Both the position numbers and the translations under genes were made by a program. From NCBI RefSeq assembly GCF_001190945.1, contig NZ_CP011112.1, positions 4,526,001 to 4,590,000 on the forward strand: a DNA stretch of 64,000 nt. The letters are read 5' to 3'. Under the pieces are notes generated by a model, which saw nothing but the letters and a program-made list of their open reading frames with translations, was not told where the DNA came from and ran no database searches. Below, one piece after another: positions 33,506-41,234 of this stretch (its first letter is position 1; the number at the start of each line of letters is the position of its first letter). This DNA comes from Luteipulveratus mongoliensis. GTDB taxonomy: Bacteria > Actinomycetota > Actinomycetes > Actinomycetales > Dermatophilaceae.

Positions 33506-34003
33506 ATGGCCGACTCATCGTTCGACGTCGTCAGCAAGACGGACAAGCAAGAGGTCAGCAACGCGCTGAACCAGGCGGCCAAGGAGATCTCGACCCGCTT
33601 CGACTTCCGCGGCGTGGGTGCGTCGCTGGAGTGGTCCGGCGAGAAGATCCTGATGAAGGCCAATGCGCCTGAGCGGGTGCTCGCCGTGCTGGACGTCTTC
33701 CAGACCAAGCTGGTCAAGCGGGGCGTCTCGCTGAAGTCACTCGAGTACTCCGACGACGGCGAGCCACAGCTGTCCGGCAAGGAGTACCGCCTGGAGGCCA
33801 CGCTGAAGGACGGCATCGCTCAGGAGGACGCCAAGAAGATCTCCAAGCTGATCCGCGACGAGGGGCCCAAGTCGGTCAAGGCGCGCATCGAGGGCGACGA
33901 GCTGCGAGTGAGCTCCAAGTCACGCGATGACCTGCAGGCCGTCCAGGCGCTGCTCAAAGGTGCGGACCTCGACGTGGCGCTCCAGTTCACCAACCGCCGC
34001 TAG
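33506..34003 (+). CDS. YajQ-family nucleotide-binding protein (UPF0234)
   Basis: 165 aa from the ATG at 33506 ([17 protein letters not shown]), with CAGGAG upstream; the longer open frame runs through tRNA-Tyr and is not real. It is a YajQ protein with two ferredoxin-like folds. [12 protein letters not shown] and the C-terminal [12 protein letters not shown] are typical. YajQ proteins bind nucleotides, including cyclic-di-GMP in Xanthomonas; the role in actinobacteria is unknown. Confidence 0.96.
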   Translation: MADSSFDVVSKTDKQEVSNALNQAAKEISTRFDFRGVGASLEWSGEKILMKANAPERVLAVLDVFQTKLVKRGVSLKSLEYSDDGEPQLSGKEYRLEATLKDGIAQEDAKKISKLIRDEGPKSVKARIEGDELRVSSKSRDDLQAVQALLKGADLDVALQFTNRR

Positions 34004-34017
34004 AGCGGGAGCTCGTC

Positions 34018-34785
34018 TCAGGGCGTACGGCCGCGATACGGGCGGTGGGCCAGGACCGTGCTGACCCTCAGGTCACTGGTGGTCAGGCGGGCGGCCACCT
34101 CGGAGAGCCGCAGCTGGTGGTAGCGGCTGTAGGTGCGCAGCACGGTGAAGGCCTGGTCCATCGGCAGGTGGCCCGCATGGGCGATCATGCCCTTGGCCTG
34201 CTCGATCGTGACGCGGTTGTTGAGCGCGGTCTGCAGCTGCTCGGTGAGGACCTCGTGGTTGCGGACGGTGCGTTCGTGCAGGATCCCGATCGTGGCGGTG
34301 TGCGCCAGTGACTGGGCGACTTTGAGATCGGGTGCGGGCAGTACGCCCGGCTGCTCGCCGAACATGTTGAGCGCGCCGATGACCTCATGGCGCAGTCGCA
34401 TGGGTATGGCGTGGACCGACGCAAAACCGGCTTGAGTCGCTTGGGGCGCGAAGAGCGGCCATCGCTCCGTCTGCGCGGTCAGGTCATCGACCAGGACCGG
34501 CTCTCCGGTGTGGAACGCGTCCAGGCAGGGACCCTGGTCGGCCTGCAGCTCGATGAGCTCCAGGACCCGGACGTGCTCCGACGAAGCGGCCACGACCTGA
34601 ATACCGCCCCGCTGGTCCGCCAGCATCAGACCTGCAGCAGCCAACCCGAGCAGGTCGACGCAGCGTTCGACCAGGCGATGCAACAGCTCGACCATGTCGT
34701 AGTCGTCGACGAGGGTGTCTGCGAGATCGGCGAACGCATCGATGAGGGCGGACTCACGCGTGGACGCCGAGGAAGAGTCATCCAT
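34018..34785 (-). CDS. GAF-ANTAR RNA-binding regulator
   Basis: 255-aa regulator. It has a GAF sensor domain (about 25-170; GPCLDAFHTGEPVLVDDL) then a C-terminal ANTAR domain (about 180-245; LNNRVTIEQAKGMIAHAG). ANTAR domains bind paired hexaloop hairpins in nascent RNA to block terminators. GAF-ANTAR proteins are abundant in actinobacteria and usually cytosolic. A second ANTAR gene lies 60 bp upstream on the same strand, so they may be co-transcribed. Confidence 0.92.
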   Translation of the reverse strand: MDDSSSASTRESALIDAFADLADTLVDDYDMVELLHRLVERCVDLLGLAAAGLMLADQRGGIQVVAASSEHVRVLELIELQADQGPCLDAFHTGEPVLVDDLTAQTERWPLFAPQATQAGFASVHAIPMRLRHEVIGALNMFGEQPGVLPAPDLKVAQSLAHTATIGILHERTVRNHEVLTEQLQTALNNRVTIEQAKGMIAHAGHLPMDQAFTVLRTYSRYHQLRLSEVAARLTTSDLRVSTVLAHRPYRGRTP

Positions 34786-34845
34786 CGGTAGACCTCTCTC
34801 TGGACGTGTGTTCAGGATATCGAGGCAGGGTGTTCGGTCGGCTCG

Positions 34846-35580
34846 TCATCGGGCGAGCTCCCGAGGATAGAGGCGCCGTTCGACCAGGTCGGCGGCGACC
34901 TGGTCCACCAAACGGCCGGTGGCGAAGGCATGGCCACGAAGGCGCGCCAGCGCCTGGTCGGCCGGGATCGCGAACTCGGCCATCACCATCCCCGTCGCCT
35001 GGTGGACTCGCGTCCGCGCCTGCGGCAGGGACCACCAGTCGTCAGGCCCGTACCCGTCCTGTCCGTCGGGCGGCCCGATGAGCAGCGCCGTCGCCAGGTC
35101 CACGATCTGGAGGGCCATCCTCAGCTGGTCAGGGGTGAGCCCACCGGAGGTCGTGCGATAGAGAGTCAGCGTGCCCGTACGCAGCTGGCCGTACTGCAGA
35201 GGGAAGGCGAAGATCGCCGAGATGGGTTCATCCGCCAGCTGAGCTGCCAGGAAGGGCCAGTTCACCGCGGGGTGCGCGGCCAGGTCCGGTATCAGCACCG
35301 GCCTCCCGGTGCTGTAGGCCTGATGGCCCGGCCCCTCGCCCAGGGTGAACTCGGTGTGCTCGATGTGGGCGATCGTGGCGTCGCTGGCGCAGAGCGTGTC
35401 GCGAGCGCCGGTCGGGGTGGAGACGGAGATCGCAGCGCCGCTCACCTGCAGCAGCGAAGGACAACCGCCACAGAGCACGGCCAGCGGTGCCTCTGCGGCC
35501 GCGGAGCCGGCGATCGCGGCCGCTTTCACTGCATCGCGCAGCGCGATCATCGTCTGGATCGGTGCCTCGCTGTCGACCAT
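34846..35580 (-). CDS. GAF-ANTAR regulator, second copy
   Basis: 244 aa with an N-terminal GAF domain (about 10-165; EGPGHQAYSTGRPVLIPDL) and a more divergent C-terminal ANTAR-like domain (QATGMVMAEFAIPADQALAR, RGHAFATGRLVDQVAADLV). The GAF domain has Cys in CGGCPSLL and LCAS. It probably precedes the first ANTAR gene in one transcript. A TTTGAC/TATGCT promoter lies upstream. Confidence 0.9.
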   Translation of the reverse strand: MVDSEAPIQTMIALRDAVKAAAIAGSAAAEAPLAVLCGGCPSLLQVSGAAISVSTPTGARDTLCASDATIAHIEHTEFTLGEGPGHQAYSTGRPVLIPDLAAHPAVNWPFLAAQLADEPISAIFAFPLQYGQLRTGTLTLYRTTSGGLTPDQLRMALQIVDLATALLIGPPDGQDGYGPDDWWSLPQARTRVHQATGMVMAEFAIPADQALARLRGHAFATGRLVDQVAADLVERRLYPRELAR

Positions 35581-35610
35581 GCGCGGACACCCCTACCTGT
35601 GAAGGCCTTC

Positions 35611-35638
35611 AGCATAGGCCCGGGCAGCCGGGGTCAAA
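35611..35638 (-). promoter_or_regulatory. Probable promoter of the GAF-ANTAR pair
   Basis: Minus strand: TTTGAC (35633-35638), 16 bp, TATGCT (35611-35616). The start codon of the GAF-ANTAR gene is 31 bp downstream of the -10. Confidence 0.5.
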
Positions 35639-35818
35639 CCGGTGAATCGACCCCGGAACACCGACTGTGTATGGAGGACTTCCGCCCGTCACAGTGAGGT
35701 GCTATAAAAAGTTGATCGTGTCCAGAACACGGCACCTGCACGGGCCGGTCAGAGACCGGTGAGACACGCCGCCCCTGACCCTGGCCGCACACATTTTGCG
35801 CTCTCCGGGAAGGGACTC

Positions 35819-35893
35819 ATGGCACACCTGCAGGCCCCCTCTTCCACGCCCTGGCCAGCTGCCGATGGCCACAGCCGAGCCACGAGCCGCTGA
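35819..35893 (+). CDS. Possible 24-aa leader peptide upstream of the receiver-domain gene
   Basis: ATG at 35819, preceded by GGGAAGGG with a 4-nt gap, encodes MAHLQAPSSTPWPAADGHSR plus four residues and stops 2 nt before a strong hairpin (35896-35937). The rest of the 382-bp region 35581-35962 holds the minus-strand promoter, a TATAAA at 35703-35708 that could be a plus-strand -10, and nothing else I can name. Without expression data this remains a candidate. Confidence 0.3.
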   Translation: MAHLQAPSSTPWPAADGHSRATSR

Positions 35894-35895
35894 CG

Positions 35896-35937
35896 CGGAG
35901 GTTCACTCTTGTCCAGGGGGACAAGAGAGGACCTCCG
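35896..35937 (+). promoter_or_regulatory. Two-tier hairpin in the 5' leader of the receiver-domain gene
   Basis: Inner stem 35906-35914 with 35919-35927 (9 perfect bp, loop aggg); outer stem 35896-35902 with 35931-35937 (7 perfect bp), separated by a 3x3-nt internal loop. It lies 25 nt before the ATG at 35963, directly after a possible leader peptide. No T-run follows, so it is more likely a translational or processing element than an intrinsic terminator. Confidence 0.6.
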
Positions 35938-35962
35938 TGCCAGCCCTCAAGAAGGGACAGCG

Positions 35963-36343
35963 ATGAGCGAGCCGTCCCGGATCCTCCTGGTCGATGACGA
36001 CCTGACGATCGCCGAGCCACTGTCTCGGGCGTTGCGACGTGAGGGATTCACGGTCGACGCGGCGGGCACCGGCGCCGAGGCGCTGGAGGCGCTCGGCTCT
36101 CGACCTCACCTCGTGATCCTGGATCTCGGGCTGCCGGACATGGATGGCCTGGACATCTGCCGACAGCTGCGCCGGGGCGGACATCACATGCCGGTGCTGA
36201 TCCTGTCCGCCCGGTCTGCGGCCATGGACATCATTGTCGGACTGGATGCCGGGGCCGACGAGTACGTGACCAAGCCGTTCCGGTTCTCCGAGCTCATGGC
36301 GCGGGTCCACGGGCTGCTGCACCGACCATCTGCCGCTGGTTAG
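35963..36343 (+). CDS. Single-domain response regulator (receiver only)
   Basis: 126 aa from the ATG at 35963 with AGAAGGGA upstream. It is a complete CheY-like receiver: acidic pair VDDD (about 10-13), phospho-acceptor Asp in VILDLGLPD (about 54), Thr/Ser in LILSARS, and the Lys in TKPF (about 104). The sequence resembles OmpR/PhoB receivers (DEYVTKPFRFSELMARV), but the protein ends soon after with no winged helix. It has no adjacent histidine kinase. It may act as a phosphate sink or by protein contact. Confidence 0.9.
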   Translation: MSEPSRILLVDDDLTIAEPLSRALRREGFTVDAAGTGAEALEALGSRPHLVILDLGLPDMDGLDICRQLRRGGHHMPVLILSARSAAMDIIVGLDAGADEYVTKPFRFSELMARVHGLLHRPSAAG

Positions 36344-36354
36344 GGTCCTGTGGC

Positions 36355-36795
36355 ATGACGCCACGACCAGCAGCCGACGTCGCTCAGATCGAGCAGATCG
36401 TCGACACCTTCTTCGCCGCCTTCGTCAGCGGCCCGGAGTCCACCGCCCGGCTCGATGCCCTGCGCAGCCTCTTCATCCCCGAGGCCGTGATCGTGGCGAC
36501 CTGTGGTCAGCCGCCCAGGGTCTACGACGTCGACGGGTTCATCGCGCCGCGAGCCGAGCTGCTCACCAGTGGTGCACTCGAGGACTTCACGGAGTGGAAG
36601 GAAGCCGGGCGTACTGACGTCTTCGGTGACATCGCGCACTGGTTCGGCAGCTACGGCAAGGCAGGTACGCACAACGGGGCTGACGCCGGCGGGCGGGGAA
36701 TGAAGTCGATGCAGCTGATCCGGACACCCGAGGGGTGGCGAATCAGCGCGGCCGCCTGGGACGACGAGCGAGAGGGCCTGACGATCGAGGACTGA
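36355..36795 (+). CDS. SnoaL/DUF4440-like NTF2-fold protein
   Basis: 146-aa protein of the NTF2-like fold (DUF4440/SnoaL type): an N-terminal helix (VAQIEQIVDTFFAAFVSG), then LFIPEAVIVATCG and a C-terminal strand pair (GWRISAAAWDDER). It starts 11 bp after the receiver gene and may be co-transcribed with it. Such proteins are small-molecule isomerases, cyclases or ligand binders; no catalytic set can be assigned. It ends 6 bp before the convergent XRE gene. Confidence 0.8.
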   Translation: MTPRPAADVAQIEQIVDTFFAAFVSGPESTARLDALRSLFIPEAVIVATCGQPPRVYDVDGFIAPRAELLTSGALEDFTEWKEAGRTDVFGDIAHWFGSYGKAGTHNGADAGGRGMKSMQLIRTPEGWRISAAAWDDEREGLTIED

Positions 36796-36801
36796 GGTCG
36801 C

Positions 36802-37386
36802 TCAGCTCTTCGCCTTGGGGCGGGCGCGCAGGTGCGCGCGCTCTCCCTGCCGCCCGAACAGGCTGAGCAGCTCCGCCGAGCGGCCGTCGGCCGGGCTGAA
36901 CCAGTGCGGCACCCGGGTGTCGAACTCGGCGGCCTCGCCCGGCTCGAGCACCAGGTCGTGCTCGCCGAGGACGAGACGCAGCCGGCCGTTGAGGACGTAC
37001 AGCCACTCGTAACCCTCGTGCGTCTGCGGGTCCGGCTCCTGCCGCGCGCCCGCCGGGATGATGAGCTTGTACGCCTGGATCCCGCCTGCGCGTCGGGTGA
37101 GCGGCAGCATGGTCATGCCGTTGGCAGAGACCGGCTGAAGGTGCACCCGAGGGTCGCCGGTCGGCGGTGCACCGACGAGCTCATCGAGGGTGACTCCGTG
37201 CGCGCGAGCCAGCGGCAGCAACAGCTCCAATGTTGGTCTGCGAGAACCGGATTCGAGCCTTGAGAGAGTGCTGACCGAGATCCCGGTCTCCGTGGAGAGG
37301 TCGGCCAGCGTGGTCTCGCGCTGCTTGCGGAGCGCGCGCAGGCGGGGTCCCGCGGCAGCGAGTGCTGCGTCGAGATCGTCGTCCAT
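36802..37386 (-). CDS. XRE-family regulator with C-terminal cupin
   Basis: 194 aa. The N-terminal helix-turn-helix is at about 15-70 (TLADLSTETGISVSTLSRLE). The C-terminal cupin is at about 105-180 (HEGYEWLYVLNGRLRLVLGE, with PHWFSPADG) and should bind a small ligand or metal. It starts 2 bp after the FrnE/DsbA stop, so it is translationally coupled to it. Confidence 0.93.
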   Translation of the reverse strand: MDDDLDAALAAAGPRLRALRKQRETTLADLSTETGISVSTLSRLESGSRRPTLELLLPLARAHGVTLDELVGAPPTGDPRVHLQPVSANGMTMLPLTRRAGGIQAYKLIIPAGARQEPDPQTHEGYEWLYVLNGRLRLVLGEHDLVLEPGEAAEFDTRVPHWFSPADGRSAELLSLFGRQGERAHLRARPKAKS

Positions 37387-37388
37387 GG

Positions 37389-38123
37389 TCAGCCGGCGTC
37401 TCGGCCGCAGACGTCGGCGCTGCCGCCTCCGCCGCCGCAGCCGCCACCACCGCAGGCACAGCCCGACTCACGTGGGGTCGGCGCGGTGCCGCGGTCGTCG
37501 TACGCCTGCTGCAGGCCGGCGAGGAACGTCTCGACGGGCTGCGCACCGGAGACGAGGTACTTGCGGTCGAGCACGAACGCCGGCACGGCCTGGATGCCGA
37601 TCTGCCGCGCGGTCGCCTCGTCGGTGCGGACGTCGATGCCGAAGTCATCCGAGTCGAGCATCGCGAGGACCTTGTCGCGGTCGAGGCCGCCGTCTGCTGC
37701 GAGGTCGGCCAGCGTCTCGCGGTCACCGATGGCCCTGCCCTCGGAGTACCAGCCACGCATGATCCGCTCGGTCACCGGCCGCTCGAGGTCGAGGCTGCGC
37801 GCGTAGTGGATGACGCGGTGCGCGTCGTGCGAGCTGCCGCCGCGCAGTCGCTCCCACTGGAAGTCCAGGCCGACCTCGGCCGCCTGCTCGGCCATCGTGC
37901 GGTGCTGCGCCCTGATCTCGTCGAGACCGACGCCGTACTTGCGTCCCACGACTTCGATCACCGGCTCGTCGAGGACGGCCGGCGCCTGCGGGTCGAGCTC
38001 GTAGCTGTGCCACGTCACCTCGACCTCGTCGGCGTGCTCGAACTGCTCGAGCGCGAGCTCCAGGTGGCGTCGCCCCACGTGGCAGAACGGGCAGACGAGG
38101 TCGCTCCAGGCGTCGATGATCAC
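37389..38123 (-). CDS. FrnE-type DsbA-family oxidoreductase with Gly/Cys-rich tail
   Basis: 244 aa from the GTG at 38123 (reads VIIDAWSDLVCPFCHVG); the upstream open frame is not conserved and overlaps the divergent VOC gene. It has a thioredoxin fold with a CPFC active site near residue 12, a helical insert (about 60-170) and the cis-Pro loop in IQAVPAFVLDRK. The tail (about 218-244) is a Gly/Cys-rich CACGGGGCGGGGG type, unusual for FrnE and possibly metal-binding. It is cytosolic, without signal peptide. It forms a two-gene operon with XRE-cupin. Confidence 0.88.
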   Translation of the reverse strand: MIIDAWSDLVCPFCHVGRRHLELALEQFEHADEVEVTWHSYELDPQAPAVLDEPVIEVVGRKYGVGLDEIRAQHRTMAEQAAEVGLDFQWERLRGGSSHDAHRVIHYARSLDLERPVTERIMRGWYSEGRAIGDRETLADLAADGGLDRDKVLAMLDSDDFGIDVRTDEATARQIGIQAVPAFVLDRKYLVSGAQPVETFLAGLQQAYDDRGTAPTPRESGCACGGGGCGGGGGSADVCGRDAG

Positions 38124-38129
38124 CGAACC

Positions 38130-38135
38130 ACGATA
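38130..38135 (-). promoter_or_regulatory. -10 box for a probable leaderless FrnE transcript
   Basis: On the minus strand TATCGT (TANNNT) ends 6 nt before the GTG start at 38123. There is no Shine-Dalgarno. Confidence 0.4.
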
Positions 38136-38202
38136 AGCGTCGGCGCCGGCATCGTTGAAAAGCGCTTGCTGCGCCGCGGCTGCCGCTGCGAGTCTGCGCT
38201 GC

Positions 38203-38568
38203 GTGAGCCGGTCCTCGATCTTGAACGTGACGTTCGACTGCGCGGACTCCGCGTCGATGGCGCGCTTCTGGAGCGCGGTCACGGGTTGGCCGTGCGCCAA
38301 GGTGGAGATGCCGGGTAACCCGTTCTGGGTGGTCGCTCCCGACGATGACGCTCCACCGCACCTCGTCTTCGTCGAGGTGCCGGAGTCCAAGCGCAGCAAG
38401 AACCGGGTCCACTTCGATCTGCTGCCGGACGGCGCGTCTCAGGATCAGGAAGTTGCCCGGTTCGAGTCGTTGGGCGCCCGCATCGTCGACGACCGCCGGC
38501 AAGCCGACCCTGGCGGGTGGGTTGTCATGGCCGATCCCGAAGGCAACGAGTTCTGCCTCGAGGGCTAG
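38203..38568 (+). CDS. VOC-family (glyoxalase-like) protein
   Basis: 121 aa from the GTG at 38203 (VSRSSILNVTFDCADSASMA). This fits the usual VOC/glyoxalase-like start better than the ATG at 38155, which lies in the divergent promoter region. It has two beta-alpha-beta-beta-beta modules: LVFVEVPESKRSKNRVHFDL in the middle and WVVMADPEGNEFCLEG at the end. The function is not evident. Its TAG stop shares the tetranucleotide CTAG with the TetR gene's stop on the other strand. Confidence 0.88.
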   Translation: MSRSSILNVTFDCADSASMARFWSAVTGWPCAKVEMPGNPFWVVAPDDDAPPHLVFVEVPESKRSKNRVHFDLLPDGASQDQEVARFESLGARIVDDRRQADPGGWVVMADPEGNEFCLEG

Positions 38569-39185
38569 CCCGCACCGACCATGCGGAGGGCGGTCTGGGC
38601 CTGATGGTCGGCGATCTGCTCGGGTGTCCACGAGCCGGTGTCGTCGTACCAGCGGGCGACATCGACGCCCATGCCAGCGATCGAACGGCCGGCGAGAGCC
38701 ACGTCGTCGCAGCTGAACTCCCCCGCCGCAATGCCGGCTCGCAGCACGCCGAGCACGACCTCGGAGATCTCGGTCGCCAGCGCGTCGGTCTGGGCACGGT
38801 GCTCCGGGGTGAGCGCGGCCGCTTCGTAATAGACGATCCGGGCCGATGTGTGGTGCGCGGCGTGTCGCTGCGCGAACGTCCAGACCAGTGCGCGCAGCTG
38901 GTCGGTCGGCGTCTCGTGCTCATCGACAGCCGCGCGGATCGAGTCGAGGATCGCGCGGTGACCGTGCTCGGAGATCTGGAAGAGCAGCGACTCCTTGGTC
39001 GGGTGATGGACGTAGACCGCGGCAGGGCTCATACCTGCGGCGGACGCGATGTCTCGCGTCGTCGTACCGTGAAAACCCTTTTCGGCAAAGGCGTTTCGGG
39101 CTGCCTCGACCAGTCCGGCACCGGCCGCCCGAGGCTCACCAGAGGGCGTACGACGACCAGCACCTGTCCGTGCGACCTGCGCCAC
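38565..39185 (-). CDS. TetR-family regulator of the acyl-CoA catabolic operon
   Basis: 206 aa from the GTG at 39185, with GGAGGG 6 nt upstream; the much longer open frame upstream is antisense to the dehydrogenase. The helix-turn-helix at about 45-70 includes TTRDIASAAGMSPAAVYVHH, then a helical ligand domain. It is divergent from the 39339-43273 operon with a 153-bp spacer carrying a long perfect inverted repeat. By analogy with KstR/FadR-like TetR repressors it probably senses an acyl-CoA intermediate. Confidence 0.92.
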   Translation of the reverse strand: MAQVARTGAGRRTPSGEPRAAGAGLVEAARNAFAEKGFHGTTTRDIASAAGMSPAAVYVHHPTKESLLFQISEHGHRAILDSIRAAVDEHETPTDQLRALVWTFAQRHAAHHTSARIVYYEAAALTPEHRAQTDALATEISEVVLGVLRAGIAAGEFSCDDVALAGRSIAGMGVDVARWYDDTGSWTPEQIADHQAQTALRMVGAG

Positions 39186-39283
39186 GACGACCCTCCGACA
39201 CCTTGATGAACCGCGGCCGCCGCATGACGACCATCGGGCAATTCTGCACTGCTCGTTGACGAGGGTGCCCTGGTGAGGGACGC

Positions 39284-39315
39284 TAAGCAAGCGCTTAGCG
39301 CTGAGCGCTTGCTTA
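39284..39315. promoter_or_regulatory. TetR operator: 12-bp inverted repeat with three phased AGCGCT cores
   Basis: Perfect inverted repeat taagcaagcgct (39284-39295) and agcgcttgctta (39304-39315) around 8 bp. AGCGCT occurs at 39290, 39297 and 39304, an exact 7-bp period. It lies 24 bp upstream of the dehydrogenase ATG, so a bound repressor would block its transcription. Confidence 0.85.
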
Positions 39316-39338
39316 CCTGCCACGAAGGAGACCGACGT

Positions 39339-40484
39339 ATGCCCCGCAATATCTACTCCGAGGACCACGAGGCGTTCCGCGCATCCGTGCGCGAGTTCGT
39401 CGACCGGACCCTGGCTCCGCGAGCCGAGGAGATGATCCGCGAGCACGTCATCCCGCGTGACATCTGGCAGGAAGCCGGCAAGCAAGGCTTCCTCGGCCTG
39501 GACATCCCGGAGGAGTATGGCGGCGCCGGCGCGGAGGACTACCGCTTCAACGCGGTCTTCGCCGAGGAGGTCGGCGGGTTCACCGCGGCTGTGTCGAGCT
39601 GTTTCGGCATCCACGCCGACGTCTGCCCGCCCTACATCGTCGACCTCGGCACGGACGAGCAGAAGCAGCGCTGGCTGCCGGGCATCGCCTCTGGTGAGCT
39701 GATCTGCTCGATCGGTATGACCGAGCCCTCCGGCGGCTCTGACCTCGCAGCCCTCAAGACCACAGCCGTACGCGACGGCGACGACTGGATCATCAACGGC
39801 TCCAAGACCTTCATCACCAACGGCCATCAGTGCGACCTCGCGATCGTCGCCACCCGCACCGACCCGAGCAAGGGCGCCAAGGGCATCACGCTGTTCGTGC
39901 TGGAGACCGGCACCGACGGCTACTCCAAGGGCAACAAGCTGGACAAGGTCGGCCAGGTCGAGTCCGACACCTCCGAGCTGTTCTTCGACAACGTGCGCGT
40001 CCCGGACGCCAACCGGCTCGGCCCCGAGGGCCAGGGCTTCATCGCGATGATGCAGCGCCTGCCGCAGGAGCGCGTCGGTGCGGCTGTCTCCAACGTCGCG
40101 CACGCCGCGAAGATCCTCGAGGAGACGATCGACTACACCAAGGAGCGCAAGGCGTTCGGCCAGGCGATCGGTTCCTTCCAGCACAACAAGTTCAAGATCG
40201 CCGAGCTGGTGACGAAGATCGAGGTGACTCAGGCGTACGTCGACGACTGCATCACCGCGCACGCCGAGGGCGGGCTCTCCCCCGTGGACGCGGCCAAGGC
40301 GAAGTGGTTCTCCGCCCAGGTCCAGAACGACGTGCTCGATGAGTGCGTGCAGCTCTACGGCGGCTACGGATTCATGAACGAGTACCGCGTGGCCCGCGCC
40401 TGGCGTGACGCCCGCGTCACCAAGATCTGGGCGGGCTCGAACGAGATCATGAAGGAGCTCATCGGCCGGGACCTCGGCCTGTGA
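39339..40484 (+). CDS. Acyl-CoA dehydrogenase
   Basis: 381 aa from the ATG at 39339 with GAAGGAG upstream; an earlier in-frame start would run through the operator. It is a normal-length FAD acyl-CoA dehydrogenase: CSIGMTEPSGGSDLAALKT, the RKAFGQAIGSFQ block, QLYGGYGFMNEYRVARAWRD, and the C-terminal IWAGSNEIMKELIGR. The catalytic base is probably the Glu of GSNEIMK. It is the first gene of an operon with three short-chain dehydrogenases and a MaoC hydratase. Confidence 0.95.
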   Translation: MPRNIYSEDHEAFRASVREFVDRTLAPRAEEMIREHVIPRDIWQEAGKQGFLGLDIPEEYGGAGAEDYRFNAVFAEEVGGFTAAVSSCFGIHADVCPPYIVDLGTDEQKQRWLPGIASGELICSIGMTEPSGGSDLAALKTTAVRDGDDWIINGSKTFITNGHQCDLAIVATRTDPSKGAKGITLFVLETGTDGYSKGNKLDKVGQVESDTSELFFDNVRVPDANRLGPEGQGFIAMMQRLPQERVGAAVSNVAHAAKILEETIDYTKERKAFGQAIGSFQHNKFKIAELVTKIEVTQAYVDDCITAHAEGGLSPVDAAKAKWFSAQVQNDVLDECVQLYGGYGFMNEYRVARAWRDARVTKIWAGSNEIMKELIGRDLGL

Positions 40485-41233
40485 CCCGGCTCGCCGGCAA
40501 GGTCGCGATCGTCACGGGCGCGAGCCGAGGCATCGGGTACGCCGCCGCCGAGCGGCTCGTGGCCGAGGGCGCCAAGGTGTGCATCACCGCGCGCAAGCAG
40601 GAGGCTCTCGACGAGGCCGCGGCTGCGCTCGGCGGCCCGTCGGTCGCCATCGCGGTCGCCGGTCGTGCGGACGATGGAGAGCACCAGGCGGACGCGATCG
40701 CCCGCACGCTCGAGGCCTTCGGCAGCGTGGACGTGCTGGTCAACAACACCGGCATCAACCCGGCCTACGGCCCGCTGCTGGAGCTCGACCCGGGCGCTGC
40801 GCGCAAGATGTTCGAGGTCAACGTGCTGTCGGCGCTCGCGTGGACCCAGCAGGTTCACCAGGCGTGGATGAAGGCGCACGGCGGCTCGGTCGTCAACGTC
40901 GCCTCGATCGCCGGGATCCGGCCGGCGCCGGGCATCGGGATGTACGGCGTGACCAAGGCCGCGCTGATCCACCTCACCGAAGAGCTCGCGATGGAGCTCG
41001 GCCCGGACATCCGCGTCAACGCCGTCGCACCGGCTGTCGTGAAGACGAAGTTCGCGACTGCGTTGTACGAGGGCCGCGAGGAGCAGGTGTCCGCGGAGTA
41101 TCCGTTGAAGCGGCTCGGCGTCCCGGAGGACATCGGCTCGGCCGTCGCCTTCCTCGCTTCCGACGACTCGTCCTGGGTGACCGGACAGACGCTGGTGCTC
41201 GACGGCGGCATCACGCTGCGCGGAGGAGTCTGA
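40481..41233 (+). CDS. Short-chain dehydrogenase/reductase 1
   Basis: 250-aa classical SDR. NAD(P)-binding GASRGIG, the NNTG motif (a variant of NNAG), catalytic Ser in VNVASIAG, Tyr/Lys in YGVTKAA, and the C-terminal WVTGQTLVLDGG are present. It overlaps the dehydrogenase stop by GTGA. It probably oxidises a hydroxyacyl-CoA intermediate; the exact substrate is unknown. Confidence 0.93.
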   Translation: MTRLAGKVAIVTGASRGIGYAAAERLVAEGAKVCITARKQEALDEAAAALGGPSVAIAVAGRADDGEHQADAIARTLEAFGSVDVLVNNTGINPAYGPLLELDPGAARKMFEVNVLSALAWTQQVHQAWMKAHGGSVVNVASIAGIRPAPGIGMYGVTKAALIHLTEELAMELGPDIRVNAVAPAVVKTKFATALYEGREEQVSAEYPLKRLGVPEDIGSAVAFLASDDSSWVTGQTLVLDGGITLRGGV

Positions 41234-41234
41234 C

